From assembly GCA_964495375.1 (NCBI GenBank), contig CAZBWM010000022.1:1-64000 (forward strand): DNA of 64,000 nt, given 5' to 3'. Origin of the DNA: JAIESQ01 sp964495375. GTDB taxonomy: Bacteria; Planctomycetota; Planctomycetia; Pirellulales; JAEUIK01. Position numbers and translations under genes: made by a program. Each line of letters opens with the position of its first letter. Positions within the stretch are counted from its first letter, which is position 1. Shown in pieces: positions 19,704 to 27,630 of this stretch. Under the pieces are notes generated by a model. That model made no database searches. It saw nothing but the letters and a program-made list of their open reading frames with translations, and was not told the origin of the DNA.

Positions 19704-19817
19704 ATGGCCCGTTGGCCGCGAAACACCTGGACCACGTTGGCGACGTACGCCTTGATTTTCGTGCTGTTTCCGGTGCTGTGCGTACTTTCGTACCTGTGGG
19801 TGAGCGGCCGGCTGTAG
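19704..19817 (+). CDS. 37-residue single-helix membrane peptide
   Basis: The sequence runs MARWPRNTW, then a hydrophobic run of about 20 residues (TLATYALIFVLFPVLCVLSYLW), then VSGRL and stop. Positive residues sit at the N-terminus and one helix spans the membrane. The clean topology, good codon use and its place 40 bp after the 18711 membrane gene support a real small protein, possibly a partner of it. Its stop lies 24 bp before the convergent anti-sigma gene. Confidence 0.5.
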   Translation: MARWPRNTWTTLATYALIFVLFPVLCVLSYLWVSGRL

Positions 19818-19840
19818 ATGCACGCCAATCGCGTGCCAGG

Positions 19841-20554
19841 CTACTCGAGCGGCGACGTCACGAGCAACAGGCAACCGCTCGCGCTGGACTGATCCCCCTG
19901 CGGGAAGCCTGGCGCCGTCCGCTGAAAGTCGCCAGGCATCAGGGTCACGTCACCCACTTGCAAGTCTCCTGAGAGCACTAAGCACTCTTCCGATCCTTGG
20001 TGCACGTGACCGGCAATCGATGCGCCAGGCGGCACGCGCATCAAGCAAGTAATGGAACGACGCCGCGGATCGACGAACAGCATCCGCATCGAGATGCCGC
20101 CCCCGCCGACCGAAACCCAGTCATTCTCCGAGTCGCGCGTGATAAACCAATTCGGCTCGCGCCGCGCCGCGGTGCCGGAGGCTTGGCCGTTGGTCGACAA
20201 CGAGGCGGCGTACGAGTTCGGCACGGCACTGGCTTCGGCCAGGGCGAATTCTTGTTGCCTGGCCAATTGCCGACTGATTGCCGCTTTGATTGCCGCCTCG
20301 TCCAATTCGTCAATCTTGTCGCCGGCCACACGCGCCAACAGCGCGGCGCGCACGTGCGGCGGAGGTTCGACCGCGGGCGCGAGCGAGGCCAAAGCGGCGG
20401 TCGCCGCTTCGAGCGCTTCGAACTCATCCTGGCACAGCGCGCAGCCCTGCGCCAGGTGCGCTTCGAACGCGGCATGCTCGTCGACGCTCATTGCGCCCGA
20501 GACATACAGCGCCGCGAGTTCCGCGGGTTGGCCAATCCAATCGTGATTTGACAT
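19841..20554 (-). CDS. ChrR-like cupin anti-sigma factor
   Basis: 237 residues. The N-terminal zinc anti-sigma domain has 'EAHLAQGCALC' (His33, Cys38, Cys41; HxxxxCxxC). The C-terminal cupin has 'GHVHQGSEECLVLSGDLQVGDVTLMPGDF'. By family it holds the ECF sigma factor inactive until a signal, singlet oxygen or other stress in ChrR, releases it. Its ATG overlaps the sigma stop by one base (TAATG at 20554), so translation is coupled. The start at 20554 is fixed by this overlap and by conservation of 'AELAALYVSGAM'. Confidence 0.85.
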   Translation of the reverse strand: MSNHDWIGQPAELAALYVSGAMSVDEHAAFEAHLAQGCALCQDEFEALEAATAALASLAPAVEPPPHVRAALLARVAGDKIDELDEAAIKAAISRQLARQQEFALAEASAVPNSYAASLSTNGQASGTAARREPNWFITRDSENDWVSVGGGGISMRMLFVDPRRRSITCLMRVPPGASIAGHVHQGSEECLVLSGDLQVGDVTLMPGDFQRTAPGFPQGDQSSASGCLLLVTSPLE

Positions 20555-21093
20555 TACAACGTAACCTGTTTCTCCGCGTGCAGGAGCGCACGCAGTCGCT
20601 TCATGCCGAGCAGGATGCGCGTCTTGGCGGTGCCCAAGGGCACTGCCTGCTCGCGCGCGACCTGCTCGTGCGTGTGGCCGTCGAGGAACGCCAGGCAAAT
20701 GGCATCGCGCTGTTCGCGCGGTAACTGCCCCAGCGCGGTTTGCACCTGCGCCGTGGCTTCGTCGAGTGTCAACCGTGCCAGCGGATCGACAGCTTCAGGA
20801 GCGTTTTGAGCAGTGGGCGCCAGGTGGCGGCGGCGGCGGCGCAGCAAGTCCACGCTGCGCGAGCGCGCCAATAGCACCAGCCAGGCTTCGGGCGCGGCGC
20901 GCGCCGGATCGTATTGCTTGGCGCTGCGCCACACCTGCCAGAAGATTTCTTGCAGGGTGTCTTCGGCGTCGACGCGCACGCGCAACCAGCGCATCAACAG
21001 CCCGAACACGCGCGGCGCATGGCGGTCGTAGAAATCGGCAAATGCCTGCTGGTCGCCCTGGGCGATGCGGTCGAGCATTTGCGAATCGGTCAT
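20554..21093 (-). CDS. ECF RNA polymerase sigma factor
   Basis: 179 residues. Sigma region 2 is 'DFYDRHAPRVFGLLMRWLRVRVDAEDTLQEIFWQVWRSAKQYDP' and 'WLVLLARSRSVDLLRRRRR'; region 4 is 'LPREQRDAICLAFLDGHTHEQVAREQAVPLGTAKTRILLGMKRLRALL'. It pairs with the overlapping cupin anti-sigma gene, as in RpoE/ChrR-type modules. The start at 21093 matches family length; the upstream open frame has no conserved content. No recognisable autoregulatory promoter was found in 21094-21421. Confidence 0.9.
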   Translation of the reverse strand: MTDSQMLDRIAQGDQQAFADFYDRHAPRVFGLLMRWLRVRVDAEDTLQEIFWQVWRSAKQYDPARAAPEAWLVLLARSRSVDLLRRRRRHLAPTAQNAPEAVDPLARLTLDEATAQVQTALGQLPREQRDAICLAFLDGHTHEQVAREQAVPLGTAKTRILLGMKRLRALLHAEKQVTL

Positions 21094-21421
21094 TGTGGGG
21101 GGCCGCCTCTTGCCAGGCGCTGGCCGAAACGACCACTGCGGTTGAAACCGCTGCGCTGGAACCTGGCCACTACTGTCCGTCGCTGAGAATAGCTTGCCCG
21201 GCGGTGGGTCGCAACAACGATCGGCCGCGCGGATTGCGACCGTTTGGCTGGGAAAGAAATCTTTTGCATTCCATAAATCCACGGCTCGCAAGCCAGCGTA
21301 ATAGTTAGCGCCCCGTAGCTCGGCGCCCACGCTGGCCGCCGGTTGCAGGGCTTGCAAACCCACCCCCGTAGCTTCGCGCGACGCGAAGCAATCCCCCCAA
21401 ATTTGGCAAGATCGACAACGC
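21094..21421. other. Intergenic region between sigma gene and 21422 gene
   Basis: A divergent gap of 328 bp. A short dyad CGTAGCTTCGCGCGACGCGAAG occurs near 21366; its arms are CTTCGCG/CGCGAAG (21370-21388). Nothing else is seen, and no gene. Confidence 0.4.
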
Positions 21422-21904
21422 ATGGATGGTCCCTGGCAGGACGATCAAGCGCCCGATCGCTTGGCAGCACCACCCGACGGTGCCCTGGCTCAGGGCGCAT
21501 TGGCCAATGGCGGGCCCGTCGCCAGCGCGCCGCTGGCCAGCGCGCCGACCGAGTCGATCGTGGCCACGGGGCCGGTTCCGCCAGCGGGCACCGATAGCAC
21601 CCCCCGACAAGGCAAGGACACCGTGTACGCTCCCGACGATATCAGCGGCTTTCGGTCTCCGCAGTTGCCCAAGCTGATGCGCGAGTTCTCGCCGCTGGCG
21701 ACCGTGGTCCGCCGGCCCGGGGCTGGCGAAACGGCCACGCACGCGCTCGATATGTCGGATCGCCGCGCCGAAGAGCTGGCCGAACAGGCCAAAGCCCGCA
21801 GCATGCACCTGGTCGTGCTCTTCGAGCAAATGCGAACGCCCGACGCAGCGTCTCGCGCGCCGCAGGCGTCTCAAGCCGCGGCTTCGCCCGGGGCCATCGT
21901 CTGA
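21422..21904 (+). CDS. Hypothetical Ala/Pro-rich protein
   Basis: 160 residues, unrecognised. The first 60 residues are Ala/Pro/Gly-rich and likely disordered. A middle part ('YAPDDISGFRSPQLPKLMREFSPLATVVRRPG') and a helix ('SDRRAEELAEQAKARSMHLVVLFEQMRT') look ordered. No signal peptide and no ribosome site of note. It is divergent from the ECF sigma gene and could be part of that regulon. In such GC-rich DNA its coding status is moderate. Confidence 0.45.
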   Translation: MDGPWQDDQAPDRLAAPPDGALAQGALANGGPVASAPLASAPTESIVATGPVPPAGTDSTPRQGKDTVYAPDDISGFRSPQLPKLMREFSPLATVVRRPGAGETATHALDMSDRRAEELAEQAKARSMHLVVLFEQMRTPDAASRAPQASQAAASPGAIV

Positions 21905-22060
21905 TTTCAGCCGTCGAGCTTCCGCCTTCCCGTTTCCGTAGTGGCGCGCGGCGCGGCTTATTCTGCAATGCCCTGCGCTGAGTTAAGCTGCTGGCCGTGC
22001 GGTTGACCGACGCCAAGGTGGCGGCATGCTCGACGCGCGGCACCGCGGAGTAACCCGGCG

Positions 22061-22606
22061 ATGATGGCGAACTTCGATCCTACGGTTCCCACGATTCTTC
22101 AAAAATTGCCCAGCGCATTAAGCGCACGGCGGGCAACGGCTGCGGTACTCGCCTGGGTCGCACTTGTTCTGACGGCAGGCGCTTGCTTCGCCGACGACAA
22201 GCCGCCGACTGCCGAAGAAGCCGCCATCGACCACGCGGCGCTGGCCGCCTGCGACGCTTTCATGGAAGCCTTCAACCGCAGCGACATGGCGGCCTGGCGT
22301 CGCACGCTCAACTATCCGCATGTGCGACTGGCCGAAGGCTCCGTCGTCGTCTCCAACACGCCCGACGAGTACGAGCGCGAGTGGGACTTCGCCGAGTTCG
22401 CCCGCCGCACGGGCTGGCATCACAGCAGCTACGATCGCAAACAGGTCGTGCAGCGGGGGCCGGACAAAGCGCACGTGGCGGTGCGGTTCACGCGCTATCG
22501 GGCCGATGGCAGCAAGATCGCCACCTATGACGCGCTGTACGTGGTCACCCGCGTCGACGGACACTGGGGCGTGCAGATCCGCTCGACGTTCGCGCCGCGC
22601 AAGTGA
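22061..22606 (+). CDS. Exported NTF2-like (SnoaL-type) protein
   Basis: 181 residues. The signal peptide is 'ATAAVLAWVALVLTAGACFA' and the mature part an alpha+beta NTF2-like cone: 'AALAACDAFMEAFNRSDMAAWRRTLNYPHVRLAEGSVVV' to 'DALYVVTRVDGHWGVQIRSTFAP'. The family is used for small-molecule binding or catalysis; the substrate is unknown. A long inverted repeat begins 6 bp after the stop and may end the transcript. Confidence 0.75.
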   Translation: MMANFDPTVPTILQKLPSALSARRATAAVLAWVALVLTAGACFADDKPPTAEEAAIDHAALAACDAFMEAFNRSDMAAWRRTLNYPHVRLAEGSVVVSNTPDEYEREWDFAEFARRTGWHHSSYDRKQVVQRGPDKAHVAVRFTRYRADGSKIATYDALYVVTRVDGHWGVQIRSTFAPRK

Positions 22607-22611
22607 GCGGG

Positions 22612-22665
22612 GTAGTGGGTCAGTTTGAAAAGCGTGTCCTCAATTAATTTAAACTGACCCACTAC
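22612..22665. repeat. Inverted repeat R3, perfect 15-bp arms
   Basis: GTAGTGGGTCAGTTT (22612-22626) and AAACTGACCCACTAC (22651-22665), with an AT-rich 24-bp loop. The TGGGTCAG arm also forms the outer arms of the nested element at 30035-30168 and occurs at 4809-4914. It lies between two plus-strand genes and may stop or protect transcripts. Confidence 0.85.
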
Positions 22666-22714
22666 AAGAGAGCGGCGGCTTCCCCACGCCGGCCGCTTTC
22701 GGTTACGCTCTGGC

Positions 22715-23188
22715 ATGCTGCGACCGACCGAACCTGCCGACGATGCTGCGCTGGTCAAACTCGCGCGCGAGACGGGCGTGTTCCGCCCGCTGGAAATCAC
22801 CGCGCTCGAAGAAGTGCTGACGGATTACCACGCGCACAACCGCGCGCAGGGGCATCAATCGGTCACCTCGCTCGACGACGCGGGGCGGATTATCGGCTTC
22901 GCTTACATCGCGCCGGCCGCCATGACCGATCGCACCTGGTATCTCTACTGGATTGCAGTCAGCAAAGCGCTACAGGCCCAAGGCACCGGCAGTCGATTGC
23001 TCAAGCACTGCGAAGCGGCAGTGCGCGCCGCGGACGGGCGGTTGCTATTGATCGAAACTTCGTCGCTGCCGCAGTACGACCTGACGCGAAAGTTCTACGT
23101 CAAGCACGGCTATGACACGGCGACCGTGCTGCGCGACTTCTATGCCGACGGCGACGATATGGTCGTGTTCAGCAAGCGGATGAGCTAG
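22715..23188 (+). CDS. GNAT-family N-acetyltransferase
   Basis: 157 residues. Acetyl-CoA-binding fold of the GNAT family: beta4 'GRIIGFAYIAPAA', 'WYLYWIAVSKALQAQGTGSRLLKHCEAAVRA' with the Q/RxxGxG/A pyrophosphate loop (QAQGTG), then 'LLLIETSSLPQYDLTRKFYVKHGYDTATVLRDFYADGDDMVVFSK'. The substrate is unknown. The start follows TACGCT by five bases and has no clear Shine-Dalgarno. Confidence 0.88.
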   Translation: MLRPTEPADDAALVKLARETGVFRPLEITALEEVLTDYHAHNRAQGHQSVTSLDDAGRIIGFAYIAPAAMTDRTWYLYWIAVSKALQAQGTGSRLLKHCEAAVRAADGRLLLIETSSLPQYDLTRKFYVKHGYDTATVLRDFYADGDDMVVFSKRMS

Positions 23189-23214
23189 TTACAAACGTCG
23201 CAGGCGAGCTGCCT

Positions 23215-24804
23215 TTACAGATGGCGCCGGAGCAGCCGCGCCGGCAAACGCAGTTGATCCAGATCGCGCACGCGCGATGGCTCGGCCGTGGGATACGGAT
23301 CGCTCGCGCCGCGTGGCAGCCCGTCGGACTGGATGTGGTCCGACTCTTCGAGCAGTCGGCCGAACGAGGCCAGCAATTCACCGGCTAACTGCGGATCGAC
23401 GGCCACTACGGCCACCTCGGTGTTGAGCTTCTCGCTCCGCGAATCGAAATTGTGCGATGTGACCATCACCACGCGTTCGTCGAAAACCGCGCTTTTGTTA
23501 TGGAAGTGCTCGGGGCCGGCGTACTCGTAGATCTGGATCCCCTGCGCCAAGAGCCGGGGCCGATCGTTCGTGTAGCCGGCATGCGCGAACATCACGTTCG
23601 TGCTGACCAACGAGTTCGTTAGCAGCGTCACAGCCACGCCCCGCGCGCGGGCGCGGGTGAGCGCCTGTTCCATGATCTCAGGCGGCACAAAGTACGGGCT
23701 TTCGAGCACGATCGACTGCCGCGCACGATCGATCTCGCGCACCAGCTCGGTCGTGATCGGATCGGACTTCTGCTTGACGCCGCCGGTGTCGAACAGGAAG
23801 CGCGTGTCGGCCGCTGCGGCGCGGCCGGCTCCCCAGTCGGTTCGCCCATCGAGCCGCCATAGTTGACCGCGGGCGAGCACGGTCCGCCCATGATCGAGCA
23901 CGTCGGCGGCCCAGCTCAGGCCGGCCGCGCGATCATCGGAGCTTGTCATTTCATCCGGCGGCAGCGGTGGCGCCAACCAATTGCGGCCCGGCGCGACATC
24001 GGGCGCTTGCGCCTTAAAATCCGACGGTTTGATCGGATCGACTTCGTCGCTCGCCCAAAGTTGATCGAAATAAGTTTGCACGGCGCCGGCCGTCGCGCCG
24101 CGCACGTAGACGTCGCGATCGACGAAGTTGTTGACCGACAGGCCATAGTGCGGATCGTTGACGTTGCGGCTGCCGACGATCGCTTGCTGGCGATCGATCA
24201 CCAGCAGCTTGTCGTGGCAGCGGCGGTTTGAATCGAACACGCGGTTCCACGTCAGCGGATGGTAGACGCGCACCTCGACTCCACACTCGGCCAGGTGCGC
24301 GACGAGCGCGTCGGGCAGGTTGCTGCGATAGGCGTCCATCACCACGCGCACGCGCACGCCCCGGCGGGCAGCGTCGCGCAACAGCGAGAGCGTGGCGACT
24401 CCGTAGTTGTCGTACTTGAGCGTGTAGGTGGCCAGCGAGATCTCGTGACGCGCCTGCTGCACCAGATCGATGCGCGCCTGACCCGCTTCCAGGTGCGTCG
24501 AGAGGAGCCGCAACGTGTCGGCGCGGGCGATCGTGGTCGTTCCCAGCGACAGAACGCCGAGCAGCAGCACGGCGAGCGGGAGTGCCAACACGAACGACAG
24601 CAGGAAACGCGCGGCGCGCGCAAACACGGGCGGAAGTCCGCGGCGCGAGTAGCGAGCTATCGCCGGCCGAAGTGGTCGCACGCTGCCTCTGGTTTCGTGG
24701 GCGAGTCTGGGTGAGTGGTCTGGCGGGTGGCTTGCGTCCAAGCAGGTGCCGTTCGATCGGCCGAGGGTCCACCGATCGTGCGATCGAGAACCCTCGTAGT
24801 TCAT
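23215..24804 (-). CDS. Phospholipase D / cardiolipin synthase-like protein
   Basis: 529 residues. One N-terminal membrane segment ('FLLSFVLALPLAVLLLGVLSLG') is followed by two HKD motifs: 'HDKLLVIDRQQAIVGSRN' and 'HNKSAVFDERVVMVTSHNFDSRS'. Both have the complete HxK(x)4D set, so a full active site is expected. By family it transfers phosphatidyl groups or hydrolyses phosphodiesters at the membrane or in the periplasm. ATG 24804 is preferred over a GTG at 24876. The gene converges with the GNAT gene, with a 26-bp gap. Confidence 0.88.
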   Translation of the reverse strand: MNYEGSRSHDRWTLGRSNGTCLDASHPPDHSPRLAHETRGSVRPLRPAIARYSRRGLPPVFARAARFLLSFVLALPLAVLLLGVLSLGTTTIARADTLRLLSTHLEAGQARIDLVQQARHEISLATYTLKYDNYGVATLSLLRDAARRGVRVRVVMDAYRSNLPDALVAHLAECGVEVRVYHPLTWNRVFDSNRRCHDKLLVIDRQQAIVGSRNVNDPHYGLSVNNFVDRDVYVRGATAGAVQTYFDQLWASDEVDPIKPSDFKAQAPDVAPGRNWLAPPLPPDEMTSSDDRAAGLSWAADVLDHGRTVLARGQLWRLDGRTDWGAGRAAAADTRFLFDTGGVKQKSDPITTELVREIDRARQSIVLESPYFVPPEIMEQALTRARARGVAVTLLTNSLVSTNVMFAHAGYTNDRPRLLAQGIQIYEYAGPEHFHNKSAVFDERVVMVTSHNFDSRSEKLNTEVAVVAVDPQLAGELLASFGRLLEESDHIQSDGLPRGASDPYPTAEPSRVRDLDQLRLPARLLRRHL

Positions 24805-25150
24805 CGTCCGGTCGCGGCGCGAAAATTCGACGAATCTAACGCTGGTAGCGTGCGGATGCTGGCGGTCGATGGGCACGCCAAGGACGCCGCCACGACAGCC
24901 ACTAACTCGCTGATCAGCAATACCTTAAGATCGATGATTCAGGTTTTAGTCGAGACCAATTACGGGGCCCGAACAGCGGTCAGAAGCGTCTGAGCCCGCG
25001 TGCGACCCGCGTCCCCTCACGGACCATCGGCGGACAAGAACCACTGCCAGCGAAGCGAGCGCCGGCAGAACCGCGACAATTTGCCTGGTTTGACTCGCGC
25101 CGCGCGGGGCATTAGTATCTGCAAACGATGAGGGTCGAGCCATTGGCTCT
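24805..25150. other. Divergent intergenic region
   Basis: 346 bp between the phospholipase D-like gene and the Cys/His-rich gene. It must hold both promoters, but I see no convincing -10/-35 pair, repeat or small gene. Confidence 0.3.
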
Positions 25151-25888
25151 ATGTGCCAACGGCATTCGATGGGTTTGAACAAGCGCCATAAACTGCGACT
25201 CCCCGCGTGGCGGCAATTGATTGCTGTCACTGCGCTGGGTTCGTATCTCGCCGTCGCGGGAGGGATTCCGCTCCCCGCGCCCACGGTGAGCCGTGACACT
25301 GCAAGTCGCGATTCGCGCCCGTTCCCCTGCCAGCAGCACCGCTGTGGATGCCGCACAGCCGAACAGTGCTGGCAACATTGTTGCTGCTTTTCGCCGGCCG
25401 AACGCCGCGCCTGGGCTCGAGCGCATGGTGTCGAAGCCGAAGCGGCCGCCGCCGAACTGATGGTTGCCGACGAGAGTTCGACCGCCACCCCTGCCAACGC
25501 ATCGCTCGCCGCACATGACCGCACCGCTTCCACCAATGCCACCGCGTGTTGCACGGCGGATGTTCATGGCAAACCCGCTGGCTGCTGCGATCATCAGCAC
25601 GAACACAAGCACGATCAAGTACATGGTTGCGGACACGATCATCGCCACGACCCTGGCGCGTGCGATGCTGAGCCGGCGGATGCTGTCGGCGGAGTCATCG
25701 GCTTTCACGCGCTGGGTTGCCGTGGCATCTCGACGTTCTGGGTTTCTTGCGGCGCGGTAGCGCCGCTTCCTCCGCCGGTACCGGCTGTCGCTCAACCAGC
25801 ACTTTCTGGAACAGTTTTCGTAGTTTCGCTCGCTGCCGACTCGGCCATCGCCGAAACGCCCGATCCCCCTCCCAAGCTGCCCGGCTAA
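25151..25888 (+). CDS. Cys/His-rich exported protein, putative metal binder
   Basis: 245 residues. Hydrophobic signal segment at about 20-45. A Cys block 'PCQQHRCGCRTAEQCWQHCCCFSPAERRAWARAHGV' (Cys60, 65, 67, 73, 77-79) resembles a conserved planctomycete motif of unknown role. A Cys/His tract then runs 'CCDHQHEHKHDQVHGCGHDHRH' (145-166; 11 His/Cys-type ligands in about 20 residues). The C-terminus is Pro/Ala-rich. Binding of Zn, Cu or Ni is inferred from composition only. ATG 25169 is an alternative start. It lies upstream of a pseudopilin and a PEP-CTERM gene on the same strand. Confidence 0.7.
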   Translation: MCQRHSMGLNKRHKLRLPAWRQLIAVTALGSYLAVAGGIPLPAPTVSRDTASRDSRPFPCQQHRCGCRTAEQCWQHCCCFSPAERRAWARAHGVEAEAAAAELMVADESSTATPANASLAAHDRTASTNATACCTADVHGKPAGCCDHQHEHKHDQVHGCGHDHRHDPGACDAEPADAVGGVIGFHALGCRGISTFWVSCGAVAPLPPPVPAVAQPALSGTVFVVSLAADSAIAETPDPPPKLPG

Positions 25889-26095
25889 CGCAAGACGTTG
25901 CTCGCTGGCATTTGTGGGCCTATGCGCCCGCTACTCGTTTCGGGAGGAACGCCGCGTGCTTGCGCTCGATAGCGTGGCACCCTGTGCGCTCACGATTGGC
26001 TTCAACGGCTCGATCCTCATCACATCAGGCGGTGGGGCTTTCGTGAGCGCGCGGGGTGGTCATTCTGTCGGTGAGTATGCGCGCGGCAAGCTGCC

Positions 26096-26773
26096 ATGCG
26101 TCGTCGGGCTGCCTTCACACTGGTCGAACTGCTCGTGGTCGTCGCCATCATCGGCGTCTTGATCGCGTTGTTGTTGCCGGCTGTGCAGTTCGCCCGCGAG
26201 GCAGGGCGCCGCACGAGCTGCCTGAATAACCTTCGGCAGATCGGCATCGGCGTGCAGTTGTTCTCCCAAACGAACGGCGGACGCTTCCCACAAACGATTC
26301 ATGCCGGCGCGGGCAAGTCGTGGATCTACACGCTTGGCCCCTACATCGAAGGGGTCGACAAGATCCGCATTTGTGCCGACGACCCCCTGGGGGACGAGCG
26401 CCTGCTGGACGGCGCCAAGGGGACGAGCTACGTCATCAACGAGTACGTCGCCAACCCCGATGTCGAAGGATCGCTCGTTTTTTTGAACAAGCTGATCGAC
26501 GCGTCGCGATTGATCGTCGTCTTCGAAGGCGCCGACAAACGCAACGTCAACCAGGAGCACGTGCACTGCTCGACGTGGTACACGCAGTACAAGATCGACA
26601 ACAAGTTGGTCTGGCCGTACATGCTCCAGGAGATTCAGCCCGATCGTCATTATGGAACTAGTAACTACCTTTTTGCCGACGCCCACGTAGAGACGATTCC
26701 TGTCGAAACCGTCCAGCGTTGGGTCGATGAGGACTCTGCTAATGGCACGAATTTCGCCATGCCCGAGCAATAA
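26096..26773 (+). CDS. DUF1559 type II pseudopilin-like protein
   Basis: 225 residues. The prepilin N-terminus is 'RRRAAFTLVELLVVVAIIGVLIALLLPAVQ' with the cleavage/methylation site before Phe7 and Glu5 of the mature protein, followed by the DUF1559 opening 'AREAGRRTSCLNNLRQIGIG'. The C-terminus has the typical 'SNYLFADAHVETIP' block. Hundreds of such proteins occur per planctomycete genome and their role is unresolved. At 225 residues it is shorter than many family members. The gene is 50 bp before the PEP-CTERM gene and probably in one transcript with it. Confidence 0.9.
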   Translation: MRRRAAFTLVELLVVVAIIGVLIALLLPAVQFAREAGRRTSCLNNLRQIGIGVQLFSQTNGGRFPQTIHAGAGKSWIYTLGPYIEGVDKIRICADDPLGDERLLDGAKGTSYVINEYVANPDVEGSLVFLNKLIDASRLIVVFEGADKRNVNQEHVHCSTWYTQYKIDNKLVWPYMLQEIQPDRHYGTSNYLFADAHVETIPVETVQRWVDEDSANGTNFAMPEQ

Positions 26774-26823
26774 CGCTCGCGCATTCACGTTCAATACCAA
26801 CCAAACATTGAGGATATTTATTT

Positions 26824-27582
26824 ATGACGTATCGCATTGTTGCGCTGTGCGCACTGGCCCTGGTAACAGTAGTTGAGCCCTCCCGCGTGTGGGGGCATGG
26901 TTTTGGTCTTTCGCTCGTGGGCAATGCCCTGGTAGCGACCAGCCCCGAGCCGCCGAGCGACGGTAACCCCTTGGTCTTCGTGACCGCGCTCGAAGACGTG
27001 CTCGGCAATCTTGAAGCCGGGCATGGCGGAGCCGGCGGTGGCGCCGCGTTTATTGTGGACCGCCACTTCAGCTTCGATCTCTCTGGGCCGCTCTTGTATT
27101 CCAACGGCGGAGCGGCGGTTCCCGCGGCCGATGGCATCAAAATGACGCTCATCGGTCAGCAGGCTGGCTTCAGCGGGCAGGTCGATCTCGATGGTGACGA
27201 CGGACTTGTCAGCGGATTTCCGATCAGCGGCCGCACGAGCCATGAGTTCATCTTTCGGCTCACTTCGACCGGCGCTCTGCCCGACGGAGTCTACGGCGTG
27301 ATGTATCGCATGAACGGTGGACCCGGCACCAAGGACAACCCGACCGGCCCGGCGTTCGAGTCGACGCCGTGGATCATGTCGGTGTTCGCCACACCAGGCT
27401 TTGATCCCGATCCGCTGAACCCCAATCCGGCCGTCGACGTGGCGGCGCGAGAGCTGTGGGCAGCGGCCGTGCCGGAGCCGGCGAGCATGGTGATGCTCGG
27501 TTGCGGATTGGCCGTGGCGGTTGGCGCGGCACTGCGGCGACGCAAGAAGCTTGTTAGCCGCGGAGTTTACTCCGCGCGCTAG
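26824..27582 (+). CDS. PEP-CTERM exported protein
   Basis: 252 residues. Signal peptide 'IVALCALALVTVVEPSRVWG', then a His/Gly-containing beta-rich domain ('GHGFGLSLVGNALVATSPEPPSDGNPLVFVT'). The C-terminal sorting signal is 'VPEPASMVMLGCGLAVAVGAALRRRKK' (VPEP, helix, Arg cluster), recognised by exosortase. After the Arg cluster the frame continues with 'LVSRGVYSAR', encoded by the palindrome at 27553-27595, which also supplies the stop codon. The native stop appears to have been lost or overwritten. Probably co-transcribed with the DUF1559 gene. Confidence 0.85.
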   Translation: MTYRIVALCALALVTVVEPSRVWGHGFGLSLVGNALVATSPEPPSDGNPLVFVTALEDVLGNLEAGHGGAGGGAAFIVDRHFSFDLSGPLLYSNGGAAVPAADGIKMTLIGQQAGFSGQVDLDGDDGLVSGFPISGRTSHEFIFRLTSTGALPDGVYGVMYRMNGGPGTKDNPTGPAFESTPWIMSVFATPGFDPDPLNPNPAVDVAARELWAAAVPEPASMVMLGCGLAVAVGAALRRRKKLVSRGVYSAR

Positions 27583-27595
27583 CTCGCGCGGCGCG
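27553..27595 (+). repeat. Stop-supplying palindrome R4, copy 1
   Basis: GTTAGCCGCGGAGTTTACTC continues CGCGCGCTAGCTCGCGCGG. It contains the dyads CGCGGAGTTTACTCCGCG and GCGCGCTAGCTCGCGC. It encodes the last codons (VSRGVYSAR) and the TAG of the PEP-CTERM gene. The sister copy at 42908-42945 does the same for lnt. Confidence 0.85.
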
Positions 27596-27630
27596 TTAAC
27601 TGATCGAACGATCGCGCGTCGCGGGGGATT

